A stretch of 64,000 nt of DNA from CAVUDO01 sp963740255 (GTDB lineage: Bacteria > Actinomycetota > Actinomycetes > Mycobacteriales > Cryptosporangiaceae), in NCBI GenBank assembly GCA_963740255.1, contig CAVUDO010000002.1, positions 1,116,001-1,180,000 of the forward strand, in the 5' to 3' direction. Under the pieces are notes generated by a model. It was not told the DNA's origin. It searched no databases and saw nothing but the letters and a program-made list of their open reading frames with translations. Position 1 is the stretch's first letter; each line of letters opens with the position of its first letter. The position numbers were made by a program, and so were the translations under genes. Positions 52,777 to 61,584 of this stretch are shown one piece after another.

Positions 52777-53325
52777 TCAGGACTCCGCGGGAGCGGTGTC
52801 CTCGGCCTTGGCGTCGGCCTTCGCCTGCGCCTTGGCCTCCGGATCGGCGGCCTTCCCGTCGCCCTTGCCGCGGTCGGCGGCCTTGGGGGCGGCCTTCCCG
52901 TCGCCCTTGCCGTCGTCGGCGACCTTGGGGGCTGCCTTCTTGGCGGCCTTCTTCTTCGGCGTGGTCGCGTCGGCGACCGGCTCCTCGGCGGCGGCCTTGG
53001 CCAGCTCGGTGAAGATCGCCTTCTTGTCGGCCTTGGGGGCCGCGACCTTCATCGGCGGCGGCGGCGCCTCACCCTTGAACTGCTGCCAGTCGCCGGTGAC
53101 GCGGAGGATCGCCTGCACGGCGTCGGTGGGCTGGGCGCCGACGCCGAGCCAGTACTGCGCCCGCTCGGAGTCGACCTCGATGAAGCTCGGATCTTCCTTG
53201 GGGTGGTACTTGCCGATCGTCTCGATCGAGCGGCCGTCCCGCTTGGTGCGGGCGTCGGCGACGACGATCCGGTAGTACGGCGCGCGCTTCTTGCCGAGCC
53301 GCATGAGCTTGATCTTGGTGGCCAC
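52777..53325 (-). CDS. rpsP: 30S ribosomal protein S16 with long Lys/Ala tail
   Basis: 182-residue protein. The first 80 residues are S16 (IKLMRLGKKRAPYYRIVVAD; RDGRSIETIGKYHP). The remaining 100 are low-complexity Lys/Ala/Asp, typical of actinobacterial S16 tails but long here. The tail DNA holds a direct repeat of about 42 bases near 52,851-52,935 (GGCGGCCTTCCCGTCGCCC core, twice), suggesting slippage-driven growth. First gene of the rpsP-khpA-rimM-trmD-rplS group. Confidence 0.97.
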   Translation of the reverse strand: MATKIKLMRLGKKRAPYYRIVVADARTKRDGRSIETIGKYHPKEDPSFIEVDSERAQYWLGVGAQPTDAVQAILRVTGDWQQFKGEAPPPPMKVAAPKADKKAIFTELAKAAAEEPVADATTPKKKAAKKAAPKVADDGKGDGKAAPKAADRGKGDGKAADPEAKAQAKADAKAEDTAPAES

Positions 53326-53526
53326 GTGGGTGGGTGCTCCTGGTCGATTCGCATGGGTGGGCGGTGCGGCGTCACGTGGGGACAGTGGCGCGTACCACCC
53401 GGTGGACCTGGCACGGCTCGGAGTGAGAGGGTCCGAACAGCAGCCAGTTCAGCCTGTCATTGTGCCAGATCCGCCCGGCGGCTCCGACACGCCCTTCCCC
53501 GCACCCGACCGGGGCGCGGACGGCGG

Positions 53527-54939
53527 TCAGTACGAACGGCCGACGACGGCCACCAGGTCGGTCTCCGCGTCCGACTCGGGCACCGAGCCGTCCGGACGGA
53601 GCAGACAGCGCACCGTGAGCGCGTCCTGGGCCAACCGCGCCTCCCCCTCCACGCCCAGGGTGGCCCACGGGATCCGGGCCCAGCCCGTGGCCGCCGCCGC
53701 CACGGCGTCGTCCACCGAGGTGACGTCGGCGGTGTGCGCCTCACGCCGGGCCAGGGCCTCGTCGTAGAGCGCCTGCTGGTCTTCGGCGAGCGCGGCGCGC
53801 ACCGCGTCGGCCAGGCTGCCGAGCGGAGTCGACGCCTTGGTGCCGGCAACCCGGCGGGCCACCGTGACGGCACCCTCGGCCAGGTCGCGCGGGCCGACCT
53901 CGATCCGCACCGGGACGCCCTTGAGCTCGGCGTCCACGGCCCGGCGGCCGAACGCCGTGTCGGTGCGGTTGTCCACCGCGACCCGGACACCGGCCGCCCG
54001 GAGTTCGTCGGCGAGCTTGCCGGCTGCCTCGCCGACGCCCGCGCCGTCCTTGACCACCATGACCAGCGCCTGGGTGGCGGCCAGCCGGGGCGGCACCCGC
54101 AGGCCGCGGTCGTCGCCGTGGCCCATGATCAGGCCGCCGATCATCCGGGTCGAGACGCCCCAGGACGTCTGCCAGACGTACTCGCGCTGCCCCTGGGCGG
54201 AGGAGAACTGGACGTCGAACGCCTTCGCGAAGTTCTGCCCGAGCTCGTGGCTGGTACCCATCTGCAGGGCCTTGCCGTCGCGCATCATGGCTTCCAGCGT
54301 GAGCGTGTTGGTCGCCCCGGCGAACCGCTCCTTGGCCGTCTTGCGCCCGACCAGCACCGGCAGCGCCAGCACGTTCACCATGAAGTCCTCGTACACCTCG
54401 TGCAGGATGCGCCGCGCGTAGGCCGCCGCGTCCTCCTCCGTGGCGTGGCAGGTGTGGCCCTCCTGCCAGAGGAACTCCGTGGTGCGCAGGAACACCCGGG
54501 GCCGCAGCTCCCAGCGCACGACGTTGGCCCAGTTGTTCAGCGCCATCGGCAGGTCGCGGTAGGACTGCACCCACTTGGAGAAGAACGCGTTGACGATCGT
54601 CTCGGAGGTGGGCCGGACGACGACCGGCTCCTCCAGCTGCTTGCCGCCGGCGTGGGTGACCACCGCGAGTTCCGGCGAGAAGCCCTCGACGTGGTCGGCC
54701 TCGCGGCGCAGGTAGGACTCCGGGATGAACAGCGGGAAGTAGGCGTTCTGGGCGCCGGCGGCCTTGATCCGGTCGTCCACCTCGCGCTGCATCCGCTCCC
54801 ACAGCGCGTACCCGGTCGGGCGTATCACCATCGTGCCGCGGACCGGACCGTTGTCGGCCAGCTCGGCTTTGGTGATCACATCCTGGTACCAGCGGGGAAA
54901 GTCGTCGGCCTGAGGAGTGAGGACGGAAGGTGCAGCCAT
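53527..54939 (-). CDS. proS: Prolyl-tRNA synthetase, archaeal/eukaryotic-like type
   Basis: 470-residue class II synthetase. Motif 2 is in VVRWELRPRVFLRTTEFLWQ, preceded by VVRPTSETIV, and motif 3 region is GGLIMGHGDDRGLRVPP. It lacks the bacterial INS editing domain and ends in Tyr (VVGRSY), as archaeal-type ProRS do. ATG at 54939 is chosen over an upstream one at 54963. It lies between the ribosomal cluster and the second GNAT gene. Confidence 0.95.
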   Translation of the reverse strand: MAAPSVLTPQADDFPRWYQDVITKAELADNGPVRGTMVIRPTGYALWERMQREVDDRIKAAGAQNAYFPLFIPESYLRREADHVEGFSPELAVVTHAGGKQLEEPVVVRPTSETIVNAFFSKWVQSYRDLPMALNNWANVVRWELRPRVFLRTTEFLWQEGHTCHATEEDAAAYARRILHEVYEDFMVNVLALPVLVGRKTAKERFAGATNTLTLEAMMRDGKALQMGTSHELGQNFAKAFDVQFSSAQGQREYVWQTSWGVSTRMIGGLIMGHGDDRGLRVPPRLAATQALVMVVKDGAGVGEAAGKLADELRAAGVRVAVDNRTDTAFGRRAVDAELKGVPVRIEVGPRDLAEGAVTVARRVAGTKASTPLGSLADAVRAALAEDQQALYDEALARREAHTADVTSVDDAVAAAATGWARIPWATLGVEGEARLAQDALTVRCLLRPDGSVPESDAETDLVAVVGRSY

Positions 54940-55061
54940 GGCTGGAGATCCTACGGCGGCCACGCGCGCGGTTCCGACCCAGTTCCCCGGCTGGCGGCGC
55001 CGACCCGCCGGCCGAACGGAGTCGGGTTGAGCGCCGGAGCGCGACCCAGCAGGATGGCCCG

Positions 55062-55664
55062 GTGAACGAGATCGCGCGCCCGGCCCCGCTGCTCACCGCC
55101 GGCGACCTCGCGCTGGTCCCGTGGCGTGCCGCGGACTCCGGACGGGGTCACCGCGCGGTGGCCTCGTCGCTGGCGCACCTGAGACCGTGGATGCCCTGGG
55201 CCGTCGACGGGTACGACCTCACCCGGTCGCAGGAGTACACGGCGCGCTGCGAGCGGGCATGGGCGTCCGGGGCGGAGTTCTCCTACGCGATGGCCGCGAC
55301 GGCCGATCCCTCCGGCGCGGTGTGGGGCAGCGCGGGCCTGCGCCGGCGGATCGCCGAGGACGGCCTGGAGATCGGCTACTGGGTGCACGTCGACCACGTT
55401 CGGCGGGGCCTGGCCACCCGGGCCGCCGCGCTGCTGGCCGAGGCCGGGCTGGCACTGCCCGGAATCACCCACGTCCAGATCCACCACGACCCGACGAACG
55501 AGGTCAGCGGCCGGGTGCCGCGCCGGCTCGGCTTCACCCACGTCCACCGGATCGAGCGGCCCGCCGAGGCGCCGGCCGAGACGCCGTTCCTCGACGTCTG
55601 GCGCCTGACCGCCGACGCCTACCCGGCCAGCGGCGTCCCCGCGCTCCTCGCCGCCGCGGGGTGA
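55062..55664 (+). CDS. GNAT-family N-acetyltransferase, RimJ/RimL-like
   Basis: 200-residue acetyltransferase of the RimJ/L type: LRPWMPWAVDGYDLTRSQEY, then EIGYWVHVDHVRRGLATRAA (acetyl-CoA loop) and a C-terminal HHDPTNEVSGRVPRRLGFTH. Substrate may be a protein N-terminus or small amine; not determinable. GTG at 55062. Divergent from proS with 122 bases between them. Confidence 0.88.
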   Translation: MNEIARPAPLLTAGDLALVPWRAADSGRGHRAVASSLAHLRPWMPWAVDGYDLTRSQEYTARCERAWASGAEFSYAMAATADPSGAVWGSAGLRRRIAEDGLEIGYWVHVDHVRRGLATRAAALLAEAGLALPGITHVQIHHDPTNEVSGRVPRRLGFTHVHRIERPAEAPAETPFLDVWRLTADAYPASGVPALLAAAG

Positions 55665-55674
55665 CCGACCCACG

Positions 55675-56754
55675 TCAGCGGACGACGCGGCCCCGCAGGA
55701 CGATGCGGTGGGGGGCCGCGAGCACCCGCAGGTCGCGGCGCGGGTCGGTGTCGTAGACGACCAGGTCGGCCAGGCCGCCCTCCTCGATGCCGGGCAGCCC
55801 CAGCCAGGCCCGAGCCCCCCACGACCCGGCCGCGAGGACGTCCAGCGGAGCCATGCCGACCGCGGCCAGCCGCAGCAACTCCCCGGCCGCCTGGCCGTGC
55901 GGCACACCGCCGCCCGCGTCCGTCCCGCAGTAGATCGGGACGCCGGCCTCGTACGCCGACCGCACCACGTCGGCGAACCCGGCCCGCAGCCGCCGCATGT
56001 GGTCGGCGTAGGCCGGGAACTTCGCCTGCGCGCGGTCGGCGATGCCGGCGAAGTTCTCGACGTTGGTGAGGGTGGGGACCAGGGCCGTGCGCTGCCGGGC
56101 CATCAGGTCGACCAGGTCGGTCGAGAGCCCGGTGCCGTGCTCGATCGAGTCGACCCCGGCCGCGAGCAGGCCGGGCAGGGCCGCCTCGCTGAACGTGTGC
56201 ACCGCCACCCGCGCCCCCGCCCGGTGGGCGGTCGCCACCGCGGCGGCAAACGTCGCGTCGTCGTAGGTCGGGCTGAGGTCGCCGAGGTCGCGGTCGATCC
56301 AGTCGCCGACGAGCTTGACCCAGCCGGTGCCGGCCCGGGCCTGGACCGCCGCCTGCGCGACCAGCCCGGGACCGTCGCACTCGATCGCGACGCCGGGCAG
56401 GTAGCGCCTGGGTGGAGCCAGGTGCCGGCCGGCCCGGACCAGCCGGGGCACGTCCGGGTCGTCGTCGAGCTCGGCGTAGTCCAGCGGCCCGCCGGCGTCG
56501 CGCAGTGCCAGCACTCCGGCGTCGCGGTCGATGCCGGCCAGGCTCCGCACCTCGTCCACGCCGCCGAGCGGACCGTGCGGGTCGAGGCCGATGTGGCAGT
56601 GCGCGTCGACCAGACCCGGCAGGACGAACCCCCGGTCGGCCACCGTCACCGCGCCCGGCACCGGTTCGAACGTCAGCCGGTCGCCGACGATCCAGACGTC
56701 GCGGACGGCGTCGTCGGGTAGCACGGTGGCGCTCACGTGCAACGCGCCGGTCAC
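55675..56754 (-). CDS. Amidohydrolase-family protein
   Basis: 359-residue metal-dependent hydrolase. The first metal motif is LVDAHCHIGLD (HxH), further metal ligands are Lys/Glu-type in WVKLVGDW, His in VAVHTFSE and EHGTG, and Asp in YCGTDAG. A short beta-sandwich closes at the C-terminus (GGLADLVVYDTDPRRDLRVL). Imidazolonepropionase/prolidase-like members are the nearest type; substrate unknown. GTG at 56754. Convergent with the GNAT gene, 10 bases apart. Confidence 0.88.
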   Translation of the reverse strand: MTGALHVSATVLPDDAVRDVWIVGDRLTFEPVPGAVTVADRGFVLPGLVDAHCHIGLDPHGPLGGVDEVRSLAGIDRDAGVLALRDAGGPLDYAELDDDPDVPRLVRAGRHLAPPRRYLPGVAIECDGPGLVAQAAVQARAGTGWVKLVGDWIDRDLGDLSPTYDDATFAAAVATAHRAGARVAVHTFSEAALPGLLAAGVDSIEHGTGLSTDLVDLMARQRTALVPTLTNVENFAGIADRAQAKFPAYADHMRRLRAGFADVVRSAYEAGVPIYCGTDAGGGVPHGQAAGELLRLAAVGMAPLDVLAAGSWGARAWLGLPGIEEGGLADLVVYDTDPRRDLRVLAAPHRIVLRGRVVR

Positions 56755-56815
56755 GGCCTCGTCCTGGCGCCACCCGCCGGCAGGAACGCGGCCGGCGCGG
56801 GCCGCGGACGCCCGG

Positions 56816-57022
56816 TCAGCGGACCGGCCCGCGGGTCGCGGCGGTGGCCCGCAGCATCGGGCGGGCCAGGTCGAGGCCGACCTGCATGCCGTGGTCCATC
56901 CGCTCCTCGAAGCCCGCCAGTTCCTCACGGCAGGCGTCGCGGATCGCGGTGAGCACCCCGCGGCGGCCCTCGGGGACCTCGGCCAGGTAGCTGTCGGCAT
57001 CGGGGGCCGTGCTCTGCACCAT
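56816..57022 (-). CDS. Shortened DUF1801-like protein
   Basis: 68-residue protein. The N-terminal half is DUF1801-like (SYLAEVPEGRRGVLTAIRDA; FEERMDHGM). The end (LDLARPMLRATAATRGPV) resembles the very C-terminus of the same family. The central 40-50 residues normally between them are missing, with the frame intact. It lies six bases after ffh. Probably a remnant; function unlikely but unproven. Confidence 0.6.
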   Translation of the reverse strand: MVQSTAPDADSYLAEVPEGRRGVLTAIRDACREELAGFEERMDHGMQVGLDLARPMLRATAATRGPVR

Positions 57023-57028
57023 GGCGGC

Positions 57029-58543
57029 TCAGGTGTCCTTGCCGAGCTGGGAGAAGTCGATCTTCGGCATCGGCATCCCCGACGGCAGCGTGCCCGGCCG
57101 GTCGGGCATCGGCGGGTTGCCGGGCAGTCCGGGAACCATCGGCACGCCGCCGCCGGGCGGGCGGGACCTGCCGCCTCCCTTGCGCCCCTTCTTGCCCTTG
57201 CCGCCCTTGGGCCGCATCCCGCCGAAGCCCATCTGCCCGGACATCTGGCGCATCACCTTGCGTGCCTCGAAGAACCGGTCGACCAGCTGGTTGACGTCGG
57301 TGACCGAGGTGCCCGAGCCGTTGGCGATCCGCAGCCGGCGCGAGCCGTTGATGATCTTCGGGTCGGCCCGCTCGGCCGGGGTCATCGACCGGATCACGGC
57401 GGCGACCCGGTCGAGGTGCCGGTCGTCGAGGCCGTCGAGCTGGCCCTTGAGCTGGCCCATTCCCGGCAGCATGCCGAGCACGTTGCCGATCGGGCCCATC
57501 TTGCGGACCGCGAGCATCTGGTCGAGGAAGTCGTCCAGGCTGAGGTCGCCGCCGCGCACCTTCTCGCCCAGCCGCTCCTGCTCGCCGGCGTCGAAGGCAC
57601 TCTCGGCCCGCTCGATCAGCGTCAGCACGTCGCCCATGCCGAGGATCCGGGAGGCCATCCGGTCGGGGTGGAAGACGTCGAAGTCGTCCAGCTTCTCCCC
57701 GGTGGAGGCGAACATGATCGGCTGGCCGGTGACGTGCCGGACCGAGAGCGCCGCGCCGCCGCGGGCGTCGCCGTCGAGCTTGGTCAGCACCACGCCGCTG
57801 AAGCCGACGCCGTCCCGGAACGCCTCGGCGGTGGTCACGGCGTCCTGGCCGATCATCGCGTCGACCACGAACAGCGTCTCGTCGGGCTGGACGGCGTCCC
57901 GGATGGCCGCGGCCTGGGCGATCATCTCGGTGTCGACGCCGAGCCGCCCGGCCGTGTCGACGATGACGATGTCGTGCTGCTGGCGCTGGGCCACGTCGAT
58001 CGACCGTCGGGCCACCGCCACCGGGTCGCCCACCCCGCTGCCGACCTCGGGCGCGTACACCTGCACGCCTGCCTGCTCGCCCACCACCTGCAACTGCTGC
58101 ACCGCGTTCGGACGCTGGAGGTCGGCCGCGACCAGCATCGGCGTGTGGCCCTGCTGGCGCAGCCACAGCGCGAGCTTGCCGGCCAGCGTGGTCTTGCCGA
58201 CGCCCTGGAGGCCGGCGAGCATGATCACCGTCGGCGGGTTCTTGGCGAAGACCAGCCGCCTGGTCTGGCCGCCGAGGATGCCGACCAGCTCCTCGTTCAC
58301 GATCTTGATCACCTGCTGCGCCGGGTTGAGGGCCTGGTGCACCTCCGAACCGCGGGCCCGGTGCTTGACCGCCGCCACGAACGCCTTCACCACGGGCAGC
58401 GCGACGTCGGCTTCGAGCAGCGCCACCCGGATCTCGCGGCAGGACCTGTCGATGTCGACCTCGGTGAGCCGACCCTTCGCGCGCAGGGTGGCGAAGACGG
58501 CGGAGAGCCGGTCGGAGAGCGTCGCGAACACCGGGAACGTCAC
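57029..58543 (-). CDS. ffh: Signal recognition particle protein Ffh
   Basis: 504-residue GTPase that binds 4.5S RNA and delivers ribosomes to the membrane. NG domain: GLQGVGKTT (G1), VDTAGRLGVDTEM (G3), TKLDGDARGGAAL (G4/G5). The M domain spans about 310-435 with Met-rich helices (MGPIGNVLGMLPGMGQ; RRLRIANGSGTS). A Gly/Pro/Lys-rich tail ends the protein. GTG at 58543. Confidence 0.97.
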   Translation of the reverse strand: MTFPVFATLSDRLSAVFATLRAKGRLTEVDIDRSCREIRVALLEADVALPVVKAFVAAVKHRARGSEVHQALNPAQQVIKIVNEELVGILGGQTRRLVFAKNPPTVIMLAGLQGVGKTTLAGKLALWLRQQGHTPMLVAADLQRPNAVQQLQVVGEQAGVQVYAPEVGSGVGDPVAVARRSIDVAQRQQHDIVIVDTAGRLGVDTEMIAQAAAIRDAVQPDETLFVVDAMIGQDAVTTAEAFRDGVGFSGVVLTKLDGDARGGAALSVRHVTGQPIMFASTGEKLDDFDVFHPDRMASRILGMGDVLTLIERAESAFDAGEQERLGEKVRGGDLSLDDFLDQMLAVRKMGPIGNVLGMLPGMGQLKGQLDGLDDRHLDRVAAVIRSMTPAERADPKIINGSRRLRIANGSGTSVTDVNQLVDRFFEARKVMRQMSGQMGFGGMRPKGGKGKKGRKGGGRSRPPGGGVPMVPGLPGNPPMPDRPGTLPSGMPMPKIDFSQLGKDT

Positions 58544-58697
58544 CTCGAGAGCGTGCGGGCAGGTGCGGGGCAGGCATGGCCGCCCACGGGCGGCGGCGGC
58601 CTGAGCCTCCGAGCTTAGCCGGGGCGCCCGCGGCCCAGCGGGCTCGGCCCGGCCCGGGCGACCACTCCGTCCGCCGCGGAACCCGGAGAACGACGCC

Positions 58698-58723
58698 CGG
58701 AGTAGACGTCCGGAGTAGACGTC
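58698..58723. repeat. 13-bp tandem repeat between glnD and ffh
   Basis: CGGAGTAGACGTC occurs twice head to tail (58698-58710 and 58711-58723), just after the glnD stop and in the 196-base gap before ffh. No gene is seen there. Role unknown. Confidence 0.55.
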
Positions 58724-58739
58724 CGACGCCGCGCCGGGA

Positions 58740-61043
58740 TCAACCGGACGCGGCCGCGAGGACGGCCTTGCCCAGCTGGGTCCGGTGGGCCGGGTCGAGC
58801 TCCTTGCCCACCAGGTAGAACGCGTCGACCGCCGCGCCGCCGAACGTGCTCACCCGCGCACCCCGGACCTCGGCACCGCACTCCTCGAGGGCGGCGGTGA
58901 CGGCGTGCAGCAGCCCGCGGCGGTCGGCCGCGCGCAGCTCCAGCACGGTGGCGTCGCTGGAGACGTCGTGCAGCCACCGCACCTCGGCCGGCGCCGGTGT
59001 CGGGCGGGGTTCCTCGCGCCGGAGCAGTGCCTGTCCCAGCGGCAGCGAACCGGTGACGGCACGTCGCAGGTCCGCGGCGAGCAGGGCCGGTTCGGGCAGC
59101 GCGCCGAACCGCGGGGTGGCCCGGAGCACCACCACCGGGTGCCCGTCCAGCACCGCCGCGTCGGCGGCGTAGACGTCGAGCCGGTGCAGTGCGCAGACTC
59201 CCGCGGCGCTGCTGAGCAGGCCGTCCATGCCCGGTCCGCCGACCACCGCCACCTCGTCGCCGTTCACCCGCAGCGCGCACTCTCCCGGGCCGGGCCGGGG
59301 CGAGGTCTCGGCCAGCACCTCGGCGGGACGCGGCCGCACCGCCGGCGGCTCGCCGTCCCCGAGCAGCGCGTGCACCCGGGCCACCAGGTCGGCGATCAGG
59401 CGTCCCTTCCAGTCGCTCCAGGCGGCCGGCCCGGTCGCGGTGGCGTCGGCCTCGGTGAGCGCGTGCAGGACGTCGAGCAGCTCGGGATCGCCGCCGACCG
59501 CGTCGGACACCACGGCCAGGGTGGCCGGGTCGTCGAGGTCGCGGCGGGTGGCGGTGTCGGGCAGCAGCAGGTGGTGCCGGACCAGTCGGTTCAGTGCGTC
59601 GGCGTCGGCCGGCGGCAGGCCGAACCGGATCGCCACGCCGGTGGCGATGTCGGCGCCGGTCAGCGAGTGGTCACCCGGCAGGCCCTTGCCGATGTCGTGC
59701 AGGAACGCTCCGAGCAGCAGCAGGTCCGGGCGCCGCACCCGGCGGACATGCGCGGCAGCCGCCGCGGCCGCCTCGACCAGGTGCCGGTCGACGGTGAAGC
59801 GGTGCACGGCGTTGCGCTGCGGCAACGAGCGCACCCGCTCCCACTCCGGCAGCCACCGCGGCACCAGGCCATGCCGGTCGCAGGCCTCCCACACCCCCAC
59901 CGCGGCCGGGCCGGCGCCCAGCAGCGTGACCAGCGTGCGGACCGCGGCCTCGGGCCACACGTCGGGCATCCGGGGGGCGGCCGAAGCGAGCCGGTCGAGC
60001 GCGTGGCGGGACGGGGGCAGCCCGGCGGTCGCCGCGGCGGCGGCCAGCCGCAGCCCCAGCACCGGGTCGGCGGCCGGGTCGGCGTCCCGCGCCAACCCCA
60101 CCTCCCCGTCCTGGGCGACCACGCCCTCGGCCAGCGGCTTGCGGGTGATCGTGGCCCGGCGGCGCACCGGCCACCGGCGGCGGCGGGCCAGCCAGTCGCC
60201 GACCTGGCGCCAGGCGGTGTCCGAGGCGTAGGCGATCGTCCGGGCCGCGTCGGTCACGGCGTGCAGCAGGGCGTCGGCGTCGGGGTGGCCCAAACCTGTC
60301 GCGACCTCGTCCTGGTTGGCCAGCAGCAACCGGTCCAGCGGCCGGCCGGCGTCGCGGTGCAGGGCGTCGCGGGTGTCCAGCAGCAGCCGGTAGGCGTCCC
60401 GGACCGATCCCCGGGGCGGGTCGACCAGTTGGGCGTAGGCCAGCGCGCGCAGCGTGACCGCGTCGCGGAGGCCGCCCCGGGCTTCCTTCAGGTCCGGTTC
60501 GAGCAGGAACGGCAGCTCGCCCGAGAGGTGCCAGCGGGCCTCGGTGACGGTGCGCAGCTCGCCGAGCCAGCGCGCCGGGTTGGCCCGCCACGCCGACCGC
60601 ACCGAACGGCCGAGCTCCTCGGCGAGTGCCTGGTCGCCCGCGACGTACCGGGCGTCGAGCAGGCCGAGCGCCGCCTTGACGTCGTCGCGGGCCACTGTCA
60701 CGGCCTCGTCGACGGTGCGGACGGCGTGGTCGAGGCCCAGGGTGGAGTCCCAGATCGGGTACCAGATCGACTCGGCGATCTCGCCGATCTGCGGGTGACC
60801 CGCGTGCAGCAGCACCAGGTCGACGTCGCTGTGGGCGACAACCTCGCGCCGTCCGAGACTGCCCACGGCAACCAGCGCCACGCCGGCGACGGGCGGCAGC
60901 AGGCCGCCGAGCCAGGCGTCCAGGGCATCGGCCAGCTGCGGCCGCGGCGGCGGTCCCGCGGCTCCGAACGGCGGCCGAGGCTGCGGCACCCGGGTGGGTC
61001 GGCCCGCCGGCCGGAGCGGGCGGCCGGTTCCGTCCTCGGTCAT
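58740..61043 (-). CDS. glnD: PII uridylyl/adenylyltransferase-type protein GlnD
   Basis: 767-residue nucleotidyltransferase that modifies PII according to glutamine level; in actinobacteria the modification is adenylylation. NT domain: VAVGSLGRREVVAHSDVDLV. HD domain: LLLGAFLHDIGKGLPGDHS. Two ACT domains follow (about 590-660 and 690-760), the last with ELRAADRRGLLHAVTAALEE. ATG at 61043. A strong hairpin separates it from glnK. Confidence 0.95.
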   Translation of the reverse strand: MTEDGTGRPLRPAGRPTRVPQPRPPFGAAGPPPRPQLADALDAWLGGLLPPVAGVALVAVGSLGRREVVAHSDVDLVLLHAGHPQIGEIAESIWYPIWDSTLGLDHAVRTVDEAVTVARDDVKAALGLLDARYVAGDQALAEELGRSVRSAWRANPARWLGELRTVTEARWHLSGELPFLLEPDLKEARGGLRDAVTLRALAYAQLVDPPRGSVRDAYRLLLDTRDALHRDAGRPLDRLLLANQDEVATGLGHPDADALLHAVTDAARTIAYASDTAWRQVGDWLARRRRWPVRRRATITRKPLAEGVVAQDGEVGLARDADPAADPVLGLRLAAAAATAGLPPSRHALDRLASAAPRMPDVWPEAAVRTLVTLLGAGPAAVGVWEACDRHGLVPRWLPEWERVRSLPQRNAVHRFTVDRHLVEAAAAAAAHVRRVRRPDLLLLGAFLHDIGKGLPGDHSLTGADIATGVAIRFGLPPADADALNRLVRHHLLLPDTATRRDLDDPATLAVVSDAVGGDPELLDVLHALTEADATATGPAAWSDWKGRLIADLVARVHALLGDGEPPAVRPRPAEVLAETSPRPGPGECALRVNGDEVAVVGGPGMDGLLSSAAGVCALHRLDVYAADAAVLDGHPVVVLRATPRFGALPEPALLAADLRRAVTGSLPLGQALLRREEPRPTPAPAEVRWLHDVSSDATVLELRAADRRGLLHAVTAALEECGAEVRGARVSTFGGAAVDAFYLVGKELDPAHRTQLGKAVLAAASG

Positions 61044-61119
61044 CGCCGACCACTCCCCCGAGGCACCGCCGGCCGAACCCGAGGCCGGGCCGGTCGAACG
61101 CCACGCTGCGCCGGCGGAA

Positions 61120-61160
61120 CCGCCCACGGACCGGAGCCCTCCACCCCGGTCCGTGGGCGG
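61120..61160 (-). terminator. Hairpin between glnK and glnD
   Basis: Arms 61120-61134 and 61146-61160 are perfect 15-bp reverse complements with an 11-base loop, in the 202-base gap after glnK. It should limit glnD expression from the amt-glnK promoter. Confidence 0.75.
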
Positions 61161-61245
61161 AGCCCGAACCCCCCGCGCACGCAGGCCACCGCGTCCCCCG
61201 TCCTCGCCTGTCGAGCGCCCCGGCACCCGGAATCCGAACCCACCG

Positions 61246-61584
61246 TCAGAGCGCCTCGACGCCGCGCTCCCCCGTTCTGACCCGGACGACGTCCTCCACC
61301 GGCGTGATCCAGACCTTGCCGTCCCCGATCTTCCCGGTGCGCGCCGCGGTGACGACCGCGTCGACGACCTTGCCCGCGTCCTCGTCGTCGACCAGCACGT
61401 CGATGCGGACCTTGGGCACGAAGTCCACCTGGTACTCCGCGCCGCGGTACACCTCGGTGTGGCCCTTCTGGCGGCCGTAGCCCTGGACCTCGCTGATGGT
61501 GAGTCCGGCCAGTCCCAGTGCGGTGAGCGCCTCCTTGACGTCCTCCAACTTGAACGGCTTGACAATCGCGGTCACAAGCTTCAT
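61246..61584 (-). CDS. glnK: Nitrogen regulatory protein P-II
   Basis: 112-residue PII signal protein, a trimer that plugs Amt when ammonium is high. MKLVTAIVKPFKLEDVKEAL starts it. The T-loop reads GHTEVYRGAEYQVDFVPK with modifiable Tyr51, and the C-loop is GKIGDGKVWITPVEDVVRVR. ATG at 61584 has AAGGAG 7 bases upstream, so it can be made as a separate protein. In this sequence, however, the upstream amt frame reads through into it without a stop. Confidence 0.95.
   Translation of the reverse strand: MKLVTAIVKPFKLEDVKEALTALGLAGLTISEVQGYGRQKGHTEVYRGAEYQVDFVPKVRIDVLVDDEDAGKVVDAVVTAARTGKIGDGKVWITPVEDVVRVRTGERGVEAL

Noticed and set aside
52012..55065. 1017-codon open frame on the + strand
   Set aside because: It covers rimM, khpA, rpsP and proS in antisense. 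High GC makes such long shadow frames common; no domain is visible.
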